64,000 bases of DNA from Acidimicrobiaceae bacterium (GCA_009837445.1 VXTM01000007.1:124001-188000), one strand, 5' to 3'; positions 19,076-27,711 are shown, counted from the stretch's first letter. A program made the numbers and translations. Notes: generated by a model from the sequence alone, not told the origin.

Positions 19076-19624
19076 ATGAAGGACGAGCCGGACCGGCGAG
19101 GCGGCATCCGGACGCGCCTGCTCGTCGCGCTGGCCGCGGTGGCGGCCGCGACCGCGATCGCCTTCGCCGCTGATGCTGTCCTCTCGCCGGACGTCTCCGA
19201 GGGCACCAACCTCTCCGACCTCACCTTCGACCTCTTCGACGGCGGCACCGGCACTATCTCCGACTATGAGGGCACCCCGCTGGTGGTGAACTTCTTCGCG
19301 TCGTGGTGCCCGCCGTGCGTTAGGGAGATGCCCGAGTTCCAGGACGTGTTCGAGAGTCTCGAAGGCCGGGTGGCGTTCCTGGGCCTCTCGCAGGACTCGT
19401 CGACGCAGGCCGCTCTCGACCTGGTGGAGCGGACAGGCGTCACCTACGACGTGGGCTGGGACCTCGACCTGGAGGTGTACGAGGCAACGGAGAGCATCGC
19501 CATGCCCACCACCGCCTTCGTGTCGCCCGACGGCGAGCTGCTCGACACCTTCGCCGGAGTCCTCGACGCCGAAGCGTTGGCCGAACTCGTCGAGAACGTG
19601 CTGCTCGTAGCGGCTAGACCGTAG
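19076..19624 (+). CDS. TlpA-like membrane-anchored thioredoxin
   Basis: Extracytoplasmic thiol-disulfide oxidoreductase of 182 residues. One N-terminal membrane segment (LLVALAAVAAATAIAFAADA) is followed by a redoxin domain with the active site FFASWCPPCVREMPEF and the cis-proline loop SIAMPTTAFVSPDG. It is directly followed, after 5 nt, by a CcdA-like electron carrier, which is its natural reductant. The pair keeps apocytochrome c haem-site cysteines or other exported thiols reduced; here the nearby ctaC carries a CxxCH haem-c domain that would need it (inference). The ATG at 19076 was chosen since upstream residues before it are not hydrophobic or conserved. Confidence 0.9.
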   Translation: MKDEPDRRGGIRTRLLVALAAVAAATAIAFAADAVLSPDVSEGTNLSDLTFDLFDGGTGTISDYEGTPLVVNFFASWCPPCVREMPEFQDVFESLEGRVAFLGLSQDSSTQAALDLVERTGVTYDVGWDLDLEVYEATESIAMPTTAFVSPDGELLDTFAGVLDAEALAELVENVLLVAARP

Positions 19625-19629
19625 GGATC

Positions 19630-20772
19630 ATGGACTGGGCAACCGTCGCCTACCCGTTCTCGCTGGGCTTGGTCGCGGCGTTCAACCCGTGCGGCTTTGC
19701 GCTGCTGCCCGCCTACCTGTCGTACTTCATCGGCGTGGAGCAGTCCGGTGACCGGCCGTCCTCGGGCAGCCAGGCGCTCGGCGCGATGTTGCGGGCCATG
19801 GCGGTGGCCCTCACCCTTACGGCCGGATTCGTGCTGGTGTTCGGCGCCTTCGGCCTGCTGTTCGAAACGGTGCTCAGCCAGGGCACGGTGCTCAACCGCA
19901 TCGGCTACGTGACCATCGGCATCGGCGTGATAATGGCGCTGCTCGGCCTGTGGCTGCTGGCCGGGCGGACCATCAACCTGCAGTTGCCGAAGATGAACCG
20001 GGGCACCGGCAGCCGGGGCATGGGCTCGGTCTTCATGTTCGGCGTCAGCTACGCGGTCGTATCGCTGTCGTGCACTATCGGCCTGTTCATCGCGGCAGTG
20101 GCCACCAGCTTCTCAGCCGACGGGGTGGCCAACGGCACCGCCAACTTCGTGGCCTACGGCGTCGGCATGGGCGCGGTGATGACGTTCCTGACCCTGGCCC
20201 TGGCGACGGCTCGTTCCAGCGTGGTACCGGCCATGCGCAGGATGTTCCGCTGGATAAACCCGATCTCGGGCCTGGTGCTGCTCGCGTCGGGGGTCTATGT
20301 CGCCAACTACGGCTGGTGGGAGCTCCAGATCATCGACAACCCGCGGGCCACCAACGTCCTGGTCGACAAGTTCACCGAGTTCCAGGCGGCGGTCAGCAAC
20401 TGGATCGACGACGCCACCGCCGAGCGCATCGGCGTCCTGTGCGCCCTGGGCGTGCTCGGCGCCCTGCTGCTGGGCTGGCGCCAGGGAGTGGCCAGCGCGC
20501 TGGCGCGGCGCTTCGTCACCGCGATCTACCTGGCCCTGTACCTGGTGGTGGAGTTCTACTTCAACCAGGGCGAGTTCGTGCTGCTGCCGGTGGTGCGATT
20601 CGTTGCCGGATGGCCCCTGCGGGTGGGCCACTGGTTCACTGATCCGGCCCGCTTCGGGGTGCCGCTGGAGATCCTGTTCACTGCGCTGGTCGTCTGGGTC
20701 GGCTGGAGGATCCTGAGACGGGTCACGCGTCGGGGGCGGCCTGAGCAGACCGCGCTGAACCAGCCGCTTTGA
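19630..20772 (+). CDS. CcdA-like cytochrome c biogenesis / thiol-electron transmembrane protein
   Basis: Membrane protein of 380 residues that passes electrons from cytoplasmic thioredoxin across the membrane. The two redox cysteines of the family are present: AAFNPCGFALLPAYLSYF in the first helix and VVSLSCTIGLF in the fourth. The first about 240 residues form the standard six-helix CcdA/DsbD core. A further 130 residues add at least three more hydrophobic segments (GVLGALLLG, IYLALYLVVEFYF, LFTALVVWVGWRIL), so this is a long version; the extra helices carry no obvious motif. Coupled with the TlpA-like gene upstream; the next gene overlaps by TTGA. Confidence 0.88.
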   Translation: MDWATVAYPFSLGLVAAFNPCGFALLPAYLSYFIGVEQSGDRPSSGSQALGAMLRAMAVALTLTAGFVLVFGAFGLLFETVLSQGTVLNRIGYVTIGIGVIMALLGLWLLAGRTINLQLPKMNRGTGSRGMGSVFMFGVSYAVVSLSCTIGLFIAAVATSFSADGVANGTANFVAYGVGMGAVMTFLTLALATARSSVVPAMRRMFRWINPISGLVLLASGVYVANYGWWELQIIDNPRATNVLVDKFTEFQAAVSNWIDDATAERIGVLCALGVLGALLLGWRQGVASALARRFVTAIYLALYLVVEFYFNQGEFVLLPVVRFVAGWPLRVGHWFTDPARFGVPLEILFTALVVWVGWRILRRVTRRGRPEQTALNQPL

Positions 20773-21386
20773 CCGGAGGCTTTCCGGAGTTGCTCGCCCA
20801 CCCGGGCGTGGACGAGGTGTGCGACCTGCAGGCTCGGTTCGGGATCATGGCGTTCCATGGCGGGAACCTGGAGCGCACCACCGACGTGATCGCCAGCGAG
20901 GTGGCGGCCCGCACCGGAGCCTCCCTCTACGCGGTGATCCAGCACGCGCCGCTGCGTGAGCACGTTCCCTCCATCACCATCCGACCCAAGCACTCCCCCA
21001 GCCTCCGGGAGTTCTTCGATCATGTTCACACAGTCATAGCGGTCCACGGCTACGGTCGCGAGACCCAGTTCTGGAACGTGCTACTGGGCGGTCGCAACCG
21101 GCAGCTGGCCGGCCACCTGGCCGAGCACTTGCGGGCCGCGCTCCCGGACGCCTTCGGGGTGGTCGACGACCTCGACGAGATCCCGCGGGGGCTTCGAGGC
21201 CTGCACGAGGACAACCCGGTGAACCTGCCGTCCAACACCGGGGTGCAGTTGGAGCTGCCGCCCACCATCCGCTGGAACAGGGAGGCCCGCAACTGGTCCG
21301 ACCATGAGGGCACGCCCCGGGCCCCCCAGGTAGACACCCTCATCGACGCCCTGGTCGGCGCAGTCGACGCCTGGCCTGATCGGTAG
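20769..21386 (+). CDS. Poly-gamma-glutamate hydrolase family protein (DUF867)
   Basis: Zinc-dependent peptidase-like protein of 205 residues resembling phage and bacterial poly-gamma-glutamate hydrolases (carboxypeptidase-like fold). Candidate zinc residues are in IMAFHGGNLERTTD (His and Glu) and VIAVHGYGR (His); the late NLPSNTGVQLELPPTIR is the family's C-terminal signature. The start is a TTG at 20769 overlapping the CcdA stop; no strong ribosome site, consistent with coupling. The family is best known for opening gamma-linked glutamyl polymers, but genomic copies in non-producers have unknown substrates. No capsule or phage genes are nearby. Confidence 0.75.
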   Translation: MTGGFPELLAHPGVDEVCDLQARFGIMAFHGGNLERTTDVIASEVAARTGASLYAVIQHAPLREHVPSITIRPKHSPSLREFFDHVHTVIAVHGYGRETQFWNVLLGGRNRQLAGHLAEHLRAALPDAFGVVDDLDEIPRGLRGLHEDNPVNLPSNTGVQLELPPTIRWNREARNWSDHEGTPRAPQVDTLIDALVGAVDAWPDR

Positions 21387-21393
21387 GACGCCC

Positions 21394-22044
21394 CTAGGGC
21401 GCTAGGCGCTCTACGACCCAGCCCGCATCCGGCCCGGGGTCCGAGCGGCGGTAGCGCAGGCGGTCGTGCATCCGGCTGCGGCGCCCCTGCCAGAACTCGA
21501 CCGTGACGGGCCGCACCAGGTAGCCGCCCCAGTGAGGGGGCCTCGGCACGGTGGCGGATGCCGCGAAGCGTGCCTCCGCCTCGGCGGTGAGGCGCTCCAG
21601 TTCGGCCCGGCCCGCGATCACCTCGGACTGCGGCGACGCGTTGGCCGCGATCTGGGCGCCCCGGGGCCTCGACGCGAAGTAGGCGTCGCTCTCGTCGTCG
21701 GGGAGGTGCTCCACCGTTCCCACCACCCGCACCTGGCGCTCGACCGGGTGCCACAGGAAGCACAGCGAAGCCCGGTGCGACCGGTCCAGGTCCAGCGCCT
21801 TGGCCGACCGCCGGTTGGTGTGGAACACGAAGCCCCGTTCGTCAAGCCCCTTGAGGAGGACCGCCCGGGCAGACGGCCAACCGTCGGCGTCGGCGGTGGC
21901 CAGGATGACCGCGTTGGCGTCGTAGGGCTTTGCCGAAAGCCACTCCTCGAACCAGCGCTTGAACTGAACGATGGGGTCGTCGGCGACGTCCTCGGTGCGG
22001 AGCCCGGCCTCGGAGTACTGCTCGCGCATCTGCGCCAGATCCAT
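21394..22044 (-). CDS. pdxH: Pyridoxamine 5'-phosphate oxidase
   Basis: FMN enzyme of 216 residues that oxidises pyridoxamine or pyridoxine 5'-phosphate to pyridoxal 5'-phosphate. Family features are ARAVLLKGLDERGFVFHTN (FMN and substrate binding), SHRASLCFLWHPVERQVRV, and the C-terminal signature reading QGRRSRMHDRLRYRRSD. The ATG at 22044 is six bases downstream of TAGAGT with no ribosome site. It is convergent with the poly-gamma-glutamate hydrolase gene. A methyltransferase and serS lie upstream on the same strand but the leaderless promoter implies separate transcription. Confidence 0.95.
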   Translation of the reverse strand: MDLAQMREQYSEAGLRTEDVADDPIVQFKRWFEEWLSAKPYDANAVILATADADGWPSARAVLLKGLDERGFVFHTNRRSAKALDLDRSHRASLCFLWHPVERQVRVVGTVEHLPDDESDAYFASRPRGAQIAANASPQSEVIAGRAELERLTAEAEARFAASATVPRPPHWGGYLVRPVTVEFWQGRRSRMHDRLRYRRSDPGPDAGWVVERLAP

Positions 22045-22050
22045 GGCCCG

Positions 22051-22056
22051 ACTCTA
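22051..22056 (-). promoter_or_regulatory. Leaderless -10 box of pdxH
   Basis: TAGAGT on the minus strand, six bases, then ATG at 22044. Confidence 0.5.
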
Positions 22057-22066
22057 CGGCCGCTGG

Positions 22067-22702
22067 TCAGCCGCGGTGAGCGACCAGCCAGAACCCGGTG
22101 CCGGCGTAGCTGCCGGTGGCTGTCCACCGGCCCGGCAGCAAGTCCATCACCTCGTCGGGCGGGAAGTAGATGGGGGTCTCGTCACCCATCGTGCTGATCC
22201 ACACGAAGCGGCCGCCCGGCGCCAGCACCCGGTCGTAGGAGGCCGCGAACATGAACATGTTCACCAGCACCATCACGTCGACCGAACCCGACGCCAGGGG
22301 CAGCGACCCGGCGTCGGCCCGGACGAACGGCGCCACCGCCGGGTCGGCGATAGCGAGCATCCTGGGGGACAGGTCCAGAGCGGCGGCCACGGGACGGCGG
22401 GCTGCGATCCGCTCGGTGGCCGCCCCGGTCCCGCAGCCGATCTCGACCAGGCGTCCGGGCGGAAGATCGCCGCGGTCCAGAGCGTCCTCCAGCGGTGCCA
22501 GCCGCAGGTCGCTGCTGTGATCGCAGTGCCAGTCGACGCTCAACTCGTCGAAGACCCCGGCCACGAACGAGGCCCGCTCAGGCGACCAGCCCTCGCCGGA
22601 TCCGATCTGCCGGGTGACGGTCCGCATCGGATGGTCCGAGCCGAACCGGGCCGGCTCGACGACGGCGCGCACCGGCTCGATCCAGGTGATCGAACCAGCC
22701 AT
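22067..22702 (-). CDS. Class I SAM-dependent methyltransferase
   Basis: Protein of 211 residues with the SAM-binding motif LVEIGCGTGAATERIA followed by the acidic loop AALDLSPRMLAIAD and the motif-II region LPLASGSVDVMVLVN. The C-terminal half has VLAPGGRFVWIST, as in many small-molecule methyltransferases. It starts one base after the serS stop, so it is co-transcribed with serS. The substrate cannot be deduced; such serS-linked methyltransferases are conserved in few lineages. The N-terminal ITWIEPVRAVVEPARFG is unlike rRNA or tRNA methyltransferases I know. Confidence 0.8.
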   Translation of the reverse strand: MAGSITWIEPVRAVVEPARFGSDHPMRTVTRQIGSGEGWSPERASFVAGVFDELSVDWHCDHSSDLRLAPLEDALDRGDLPPGRLVEIGCGTGAATERIAARRPVAAALDLSPRMLAIADPAVAPFVRADAGSLPLASGSVDVMVLVNMFMFAASYDRVLAPGGRFVWISTMGDETPIYFPPDEVMDLLPGRWTATGSYAGTGFWLVAHRG

Positions 22703-22703
22703 C

Positions 22704-23990
22704 TCAGCGCGGCCCGATGGACGTGATCCCGCCCATGTACGGGTGCAGGGCCTCGGGGACGGCTATGGAGCCGTCGGGTTGGCGGTGGGTCTCCACCAGC
22801 CCGGCCCACACCCGGGGAACCGCCAGACCGGAGCCGTTGAGGCTGTGCACCATCCGGGTGCGGCCCCCGGCCTCGGGCCGGTACCGGATGTTCGCCCGCC
22901 GGGCCTGGTAGTCGCGGCACCACGAGATGCTCGACACCTCCAGCCAGCGGTCTGCGCCGGGGGCGTACACCTCGATGTCGAACGTGCGGGCCGAGGCCGC
23001 GCCGATGTCGGCGGTGCACAGGTCGAGAACCCGGTGGGCCAGGCCCAGGTCGACGATGGCCTGCTCAGCCCGGTCGAGGATCTCAGCGTGCAGGTCGTGG
23101 GCCTGCTCGGGTGTGCAGAAGCCGTACAGCTCCACCTTGTCGAACTCGTGGACCCGCAGCAGCCCGCGGGTGTCGCGGCCGGCCGAGCCGGCCTCTCGCC
23201 GGAAGCACGAGGTGTGGCCCATCAGCCTTATGGGCAGGTCGGCCTCCTCGACGATCTCACCCGACAGCAACGATGTCAGCGGCACCTCGGCGGTGGGTAT
23301 GGCCCACAACCCGTCGCGCTCGATCTGGTAGGCCTCGTCGGAGAACTTGGGCAGGTGACCGGTGCTGGTCATGGTCTCGGTACGGACCAGCGTGGGTGGC
23401 CTGACCTCCTCGTACAGGTCTCGGTTGCGGTCGAGCCCGTAGTCGATGAGGGCCCGCACCAGCCGGGCCCCGAGCCCCCGGTACATGGCGAACATGGAGC
23501 CCGACATGCGCACGGCCCGGTCGATGTCGAGGATGCCGAGCTCGGTGCCGATGTCCCAGTGAGGCACCCGTTGGTGATCCTGGTAGGAGTCCGGGACGAA
23601 GCCGACGGTACGCACCAGGACGTTGTCATCGGGACCCGAGCCAGCGGGGCAGCCGTCGGCGGGCATGTTGGGGACGAACAGCAGGATCCGGCGGATCCAC
23701 TCCGAGAGCTGCTCGCCCTCCGCGTCCAGCTCGTCGATGCGGGTGCCGAGCTCCCGGCTGCGGGCCCGTAACTCGTCGGCCTCGCCAGCCCGGCCGTCGC
23801 GATGGAGGGTGCCGACCTCGGCCGAGATCCGCTTGACCTCGGACCGCAGCTCGTCGGCCTCGCTCACCACCGCCCGCCGGCGCTCGTCGTGGGCGATGAC
23901 CTGATCGAGGGGCGCGGTGGGCTCGCCCCGGCGGGCGACCGCGGCTTTGACTGTCTCGGGCTCGGCCCTCAACTGGCGCAGATCGAGCAT
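22704..23990 (-). CDS. serS: Serine--tRNA ligase
   Basis: Class II seryl-tRNA synthetase of 428 residues. The N-terminal coiled-coil arm that grips tRNA-Ser is present (residues about 25-110, alternating charged and hydrophobic). Motif 2 reads TSCFRREAGSAGRDTRG and motif 3 LNGSGLAVPRVWAGLVE. The ATG at 23990 (MLDLRQLR) lies six bases after TACCGT, so upstream in-frame codons were not used. It forms a transcription unit with the methyltransferase, which starts 1 nt after its stop. Confidence 0.96.
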   Translation of the reverse strand: MLDLRQLRAEPETVKAAVARRGEPTAPLDQVIAHDERRRAVVSEADELRSEVKRISAEVGTLHRDGRAGEADELRARSRELGTRIDELDAEGEQLSEWIRRILLFVPNMPADGCPAGSGPDDNVLVRTVGFVPDSYQDHQRVPHWDIGTELGILDIDRAVRMSGSMFAMYRGLGARLVRALIDYGLDRNRDLYEEVRPPTLVRTETMTSTGHLPKFSDEAYQIERDGLWAIPTAEVPLTSLLSGEIVEEADLPIRLMGHTSCFRREAGSAGRDTRGLLRVHEFDKVELYGFCTPEQAHDLHAEILDRAEQAIVDLGLAHRVLDLCTADIGAASARTFDIEVYAPGADRWLEVSSISWCRDYQARRANIRYRPEAGGRTRMVHSLNGSGLAVPRVWAGLVETHRQPDGSIAVPEALHPYMGGITSIGPR

Positions 23991-23996
23991 CCCACG

Positions 23997-24002
23997 ACGG
24001 TA
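23997..24002 (-). promoter_or_regulatory. Leaderless -10 box of serS
   Basis: TACCGT on the minus strand followed by six bases (CGTGGG) and the ATG of serS at 23990. Confidence 0.5.
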
Positions 24003-24079
24003 CCGGCTCGCGCCGCCGGCGAGTGCCACTTGCCCGACTGGACATCCACACTTATCCTCAGGTTAGGGTCGGAGCTGTG

Positions 24080-24103
24080 GACAGTCCAGCTAAACTGACT
24101 GTC
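24080..24103. promoter_or_regulatory. Inverted repeat in the AT-rich leader of the KamA-like gene
   Basis: GACAGTC (24080-24086) and GACTGTC (24097-24103) form a perfect inverted repeat with a 10-base spacer, roughly 50 bases before the ATG at 24154. The stretch 24100-24165 is strikingly AT-rich for this genome (for example ATACATATAGAATAAT) and probably holds the promoter, with the repeat as a candidate operator. Confidence 0.4.
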
Positions 24104-24153
24104 AATACATATAGAATAATCAATTGAATGATAACTAGCAAAGAAATAGTAGT

Positions 24154-25680
24154 ATGAAGAAGACAAAATACGTACCCACCGATAGGGAACGGCAGGTCCT
24201 CGACCATGTCGAGAACCCCCGCTACGACCGCCAGATCGTCAACGGTCTGGATCCGTTCATCAACGACACTGCTCCCGAGGACATGCGCGGCTTCTACACC
24301 CCGGTAGAGCTGTCCGACCTGCAGAGCCTCAAGGGAACCGACCGCGATGTCGAGGACCGCATGCCGGTCAAGATCACCCGCCACTACTTCGACATGGCCC
24401 GCCACAGCCCGGCGCTCCAGAAGCTGGTCAAGGGCTCGGTGGACGAGACCCTGAACCTCGACGGCGAGGAGGACCCCGCCAGCCAGCTCAACTACAGCCC
24501 GGTCGAGGGGATCCTGCACAAGTACGAGATGGCATTGCTGTACGTCATCTCAACCTGCTCGGCCCACTGCCGGTTCTGCTACAGGGAGGAGTTGATCGCC
24601 CGCAAGGACATCGAGCGGGCCGACGGCACCGTCAAGAAGAAGGGCCTCGCCCAAATCGCCGAGGTGACCGACTACATCCGGACGCACAACGCCGCGGTCA
24701 AGGCCAACGGCGGCCGCCATCCCGAGACCGGTCGTCCCAAGCTGCGGGAGATCCTGCTCTCGGGCGGTGATCCGATGGTGCTCCCCAACTCCAAGCTGGC
24801 CGGCTGGTTCACCGCGCTGGCCGAGGCGGGCGCGGAGGTCATAAGGGTGGGCACCAAGGAGCTCGCCTTCCATCCCGACCGCTTCGACGAGGCCTTCCTC
24901 TCGATGATCGACCGGTTCCACGAGGTGTACCCCGATGTGGCACTGCGGCTGATGGTGCACTTCAACCATCCCGACGAGCTGCTGGCCAAGGACGCCGGCG
25001 GCAACTACATCGCCGACGACTACGGGCACTACCGGTGGAACCCCAGCACTCGGCGGGCCGTCGACGCGGTCGTGTCCCGGGGCTGGATCTGCGTGGAGAA
25101 CCAGTCCCCGATCATCCGCGGGGTCAACGACGACGCTGACGCCCTGCGCATCCTGCAACGCACGCTCAAGGCAGCCGGAATCGAGAACCACTACTTCTTC
25201 GGGGGCCGCAACATCGTGGCCTACAAGGCCTTCAACGTGCCCATCGAGACTGCATGGCACCTGCTCAACGACTCGCAGCGGGGCCTGTCGGGCGTCGAGG
25301 CCCACGCCCGGCTCACCTGCGTGCACTTCAAGGGCAAGACGGAGGTCGCGGCGGTCACCGAGGAGCCGATTCCTGGACTGCCCGGCGCCGAGAACGGCGT
25401 CGTCATCTTCAAGGTGCTGCGCAGCCCCGCCGACGCCGGCGAGCGGGGCAAGGTCGCCATCGTGGGTCGCAACCCCGAGGCGCTCTGGTTCGATGACTAC
25501 ACCGACCGGGTCATCATCGACGAGGCCGGACTCTTCGACTACTACCGGAGCGCCGAAAAGTCCCCCGCGGCCTCCACCAACGGCTCAACCCCCGCGAGCC
25601 CGTCACGCCGCACCCCGGCCGACCGGCATCGCGACGAGGAGATCCACAAGCACCGCACCCCGGTCCAGCGCCGAGCCTGA
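24154..25680 (+). CDS. KamA-family radical SAM protein (lysine 2,3-aminomutase-like)
   Basis: Radical SAM enzyme of 508 residues related to lysine 2,3-aminomutase. The iron-sulfur cluster motif is CSAHCRFC (Cys135, Cys139, Cys142), followed by LREILLSGGDPMVLP, typical of the KamA branch. At the place where lysine 2,3-aminomutase has its PLP motif PGGGGKTP this protein has HFKGKTEV: the Lys-Thr is kept but the glycines are not, so the PLP site is altered. Extra N-terminal (about 80 residues) and C-terminal (about 40 low-complexity basic residues) parts make it longer than typical enzymes. No beta-lysine acetyltransferase lies next to it. The reaction is therefore uncertain, probably an amino-acid or amino-acid-derivative isomerisation. 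Confidence 0.82.
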   Translation: MKKTKYVPTDRERQVLDHVENPRYDRQIVNGLDPFINDTAPEDMRGFYTPVELSDLQSLKGTDRDVEDRMPVKITRHYFDMARHSPALQKLVKGSVDETLNLDGEEDPASQLNYSPVEGILHKYEMALLYVISTCSAHCRFCYREELIARKDIERADGTVKKKGLAQIAEVTDYIRTHNAAVKANGGRHPETGRPKLREILLSGGDPMVLPNSKLAGWFTALAEAGAEVIRVGTKELAFHPDRFDEAFLSMIDRFHEVYPDVALRLMVHFNHPDELLAKDAGGNYIADDYGHYRWNPSTRRAVDAVVSRGWICVENQSPIIRGVNDDADALRILQRTLKAAGIENHYFFGGRNIVAYKAFNVPIETAWHLLNDSQRGLSGVEAHARLTCVHFKGKTEVAAVTEEPIPGLPGAENGVVIFKVLRSPADAGERGKVAIVGRNPEALWFDDYTDRVIIDEAGLFDYYRSAEKSPAASTNGSTPASPSRRTPADRHRDEEIHKHRTPVQRRA

Positions 25681-25687
25681 CCAACAC

Positions 25688-25707
25688 CCCGCCGGCTGAA
25701 AGGCGGG
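25688..25707 (+). terminator. Hairpin between convergent genes
   Basis: CCCGCC (25688-25693), eight-base loop, GGCGGG (25702-25707), placed between the stop of the KamA-like gene and the stop of the oxidoreductase gene coming the other way. A T-run is absent, so terminator activity is uncertain. Confidence 0.45.
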
Positions 25708-25721
25708 AGGCAACCCGCAGA

Positions 25722-26972
25722 TCAGGCGGCCACCAGCGAGTCGAGGTGACCGGCCAGATGGTCCACCAGGTCACCGCTGTCGTCGCCGGCCCCGAGGATG
25801 AAGCTCGATTTGCGCCGGCGCAGGAAGTTGAGCCCGATGATGTACATGCCGGGCGAGTCGGTGACGACCCCGCCGTCGTGGCGGACCTGGCCCTTCCGGT
25901 CGATCACCGGAACATCGAGCCACCGGTATTCGGGCTTGAATCCGGTGGCCCAGATGACGGTGCGTATGTCGCCCCGGGCCAGGTCCAGGCTCAGCGGCGG
26001 CGACCCCGGCACCCGGGTGGGCGCGAACCGCTCCGGCGGCCCGACGGTGTCGAGGCGGCTCTCGTCCGCCCACTCGTCGAACGTGTCGAGCAGCCGTCCC
26101 AGCTTGAGGTCGGCCAGCTCGCACTTGTTCGGCAACGACCCCGACAGCAGGGCCTCGGTTCCCCGCAGGGCCGCGAGCCGCCCCACCAGACGCACGCCCT
26201 GATCGGTGAGGGCATTGAGATCTAGCGTCGCCCGTTCGGGGGTGCCAACCAGCTGAGGGGACGGGGTCTTGCGCACCCGAACCACGTCGTCGACCTCGTC
26301 GTAGCGCTCGTCGAACAGGCCCGAGCGCTCCATCCACCACAGGATGTCCCGACCCCGGTAGAGGCGGGGCATGCGCACGTGCTCGCCCACGGCCACGGTG
26401 ACGGGACGGCCGGAGCGGTGAACCTCGTCGGCGATCTGCACACCGGTGGCCGAGGCCCCCACGACCAGCACCCCGCCGGGGGCCAGTCGCTGGGGGTTGC
26501 GGTACTCAAGGGCGCTGAGCGCGGAGACCGGTGCCGGTAGCGGGCCACCCAGCTCAGGGACCTTGGCCACATTGAAGCCGCCCGTGGCCAGCACCACCGT
26601 CTCGCACTCCCAGCGGCCCTTGTCGGTGTCGACGATGTAGCCGGCACCCGAGGGCCGCACCGAGGTGACCGTCGTTCCGGTACGCACCGGAGCCTCGATG
26701 GCACGTGCGTAGCCCGATACGAACTCGATGACCTCCGGCATCGACATGAAGCCGTCGGGGTCTGTGCCGCCGTGTGACCGGTAGTTGTAGCCGGGCAGCC
26801 GGCTCTGCCAGTTGGGGGTCAGCAGCCGCAGCGAGTCCCAGCGCTGGGTCCGCCATGAGTTGGCCACCTCGCCCCGCTCGAGCACGACATGCTCGATGGA
26901 GCGCTCGGTGAGGCGCCGGCTGACGGCCAGGCCGCAGTGCCCGGCCCCCACGACGACCGTCGTCGTCCTCAT
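25722..26972 (-). CDS. Flavin-containing monooxygenase-like NAD(P)/FAD oxidoreductase
   Basis: Two-dinucleotide-binding-domain flavoprotein of 416 residues. The FAD fold is TTVVVGAGHCGLAVSRRL at the N-terminus, and the NAD(P) fold is VLVVGASATGVQIADE in the middle. The loop WATGFKPEYRWLD near the C-terminus is the conserved ATG motif of the class B monooxygenase/thioredoxin-reductase-like superfamily. The linker region ESLRLLTPNWQSRLPGY resembles YUCCA-like and flavin monooxygenases. It could oxygenate a small amine, sulfide or ketone, but the exact substrate is not evident. It is upstream of osmC on the same strand only in the sense of position; the start at 26972 has no clear ribosome site. 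Confidence 0.85.
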   Translation of the reverse strand: MRTTTVVVGAGHCGLAVSRRLTERSIEHVVLERGEVANSWRTQRWDSLRLLTPNWQSRLPGYNYRSHGGTDPDGFMSMPEVIEFVSGYARAIEAPVRTGTTVTSVRPSGAGYIVDTDKGRWECETVVLATGGFNVAKVPELGGPLPAPVSALSALEYRNPQRLAPGGVLVVGASATGVQIADEVHRSGRPVTVAVGEHVRMPRLYRGRDILWWMERSGLFDERYDEVDDVVRVRKTPSPQLVGTPERATLDLNALTDQGVRLVGRLAALRGTEALLSGSLPNKCELADLKLGRLLDTFDEWADESRLDTVGPPERFAPTRVPGSPPLSLDLARGDIRTVIWATGFKPEYRWLDVPVIDRKGQVRHDGGVVTDSPGMYIIGLNFLRRRKSSFILGAGDDSGDLVDHLAGHLDSLVAA

Positions 26973-27005
26973 GAACCCGCGGGTCGGGCTGTCTGGCGGT
27001 CTGGC

Positions 27006-27560
27006 TCAGTTGACCTCGACGCTCACGTTGGTCGGGTTGGTGATGATGTCGTAGACGGCCGACCGCTTCTGGGACTGGGCCACCAGTGCCCTGATCTCGT
27101 CGGCGGTGGCGTCGGCATCGATGTCGTAGGAGACCTTGACGTCCTTGAAGCCGTTGCGGACGTCCGGGTCGCCTCCGAGGATCCCCAGGATGTCCATGCT
27201 GCCCTCCAGGGTGGCCTTCACCGAACGCAGCTGGATCTCGCGGTTCTGGGCCACAGCGGCCACCCCGGCGGTGAGGCAGCTGGCCAGGCCGGCCAGGACC
27301 AGCTCGACTGGTGTGGCCGCGTTGTCCTCCGCGCCGAACACCAGCGGGTGATCGGCCTCGAAGGTAAAGGTCGAACGGTGCTGGTGCTCCTCCCCCAGCC
27401 CGTGGTAGCTGTCAACCGACGAGCGGCTGTGAGTGCCGTTCAACCACTCGTTGGTGGCCTTCCAGGTGAACTGGGCCGCCTCAGGTGCCTCGCTGAGGGC
27501 CTGTCGGGCGCCCAGCAGATGTTCGACGTTCACGCCGTTGTCGACGTTTGCGGTGCTCAT
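27006..27560 (-). CDS. OsmC family protein
   Basis: Protein of 184 residues with the OsmC fold, ATG at 27560 with AGGAGA about 11 bases upstream. The signature PVELVLAGLASCLTAGVA holds one Cys; the first catalytic Cys of classical Ohr/OsmC peroxidases is not present anywhere in the protein (it contains just this one Cys). This places it in an OsmC-like subgroup of unknown function, possibly not a thiol peroxidase. It lies after a 150-bp spacer downstream of the sterol-methyltransferase-like gene on the same strand, and that spacer shows no clear terminator. Confidence 0.85.
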   Translation of the reverse strand: MSTANVDNGVNVEHLLGARQALSEAPEAAQFTWKATNEWLNGTHSRSSVDSYHGLGEEHQHRSTFTFEADHPLVFGAEDNAATPVELVLAGLASCLTAGVAAVAQNREIQLRSVKATLEGSMDILGILGGDPDVRNGFKDVKVSYDIDADATADEIRALVAQSQKRSAVYDIITNPTNVSVEVN

Positions 27561-27711
27561 CGGGTGGATGTCTCCTGTGTGATTGGCGGTGCGCGGGTAC
27601 GAACCGCGACGGTGACAATGCAATCTAGAGGGCAGCCGACCAAATCCCGACCTTACTGGTCAACTTTTCCGGGAATTGTATAGAGGGCTGCGAGCAGCCG
27701 AGGCGAGTCGC

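Noticed and set aside
24154-25680. Complete beta-lysine osmolyte pathway
   Set aside because: No acetyltransferase (AblB-like) gene is adjacent, and the PLP motif is altered.
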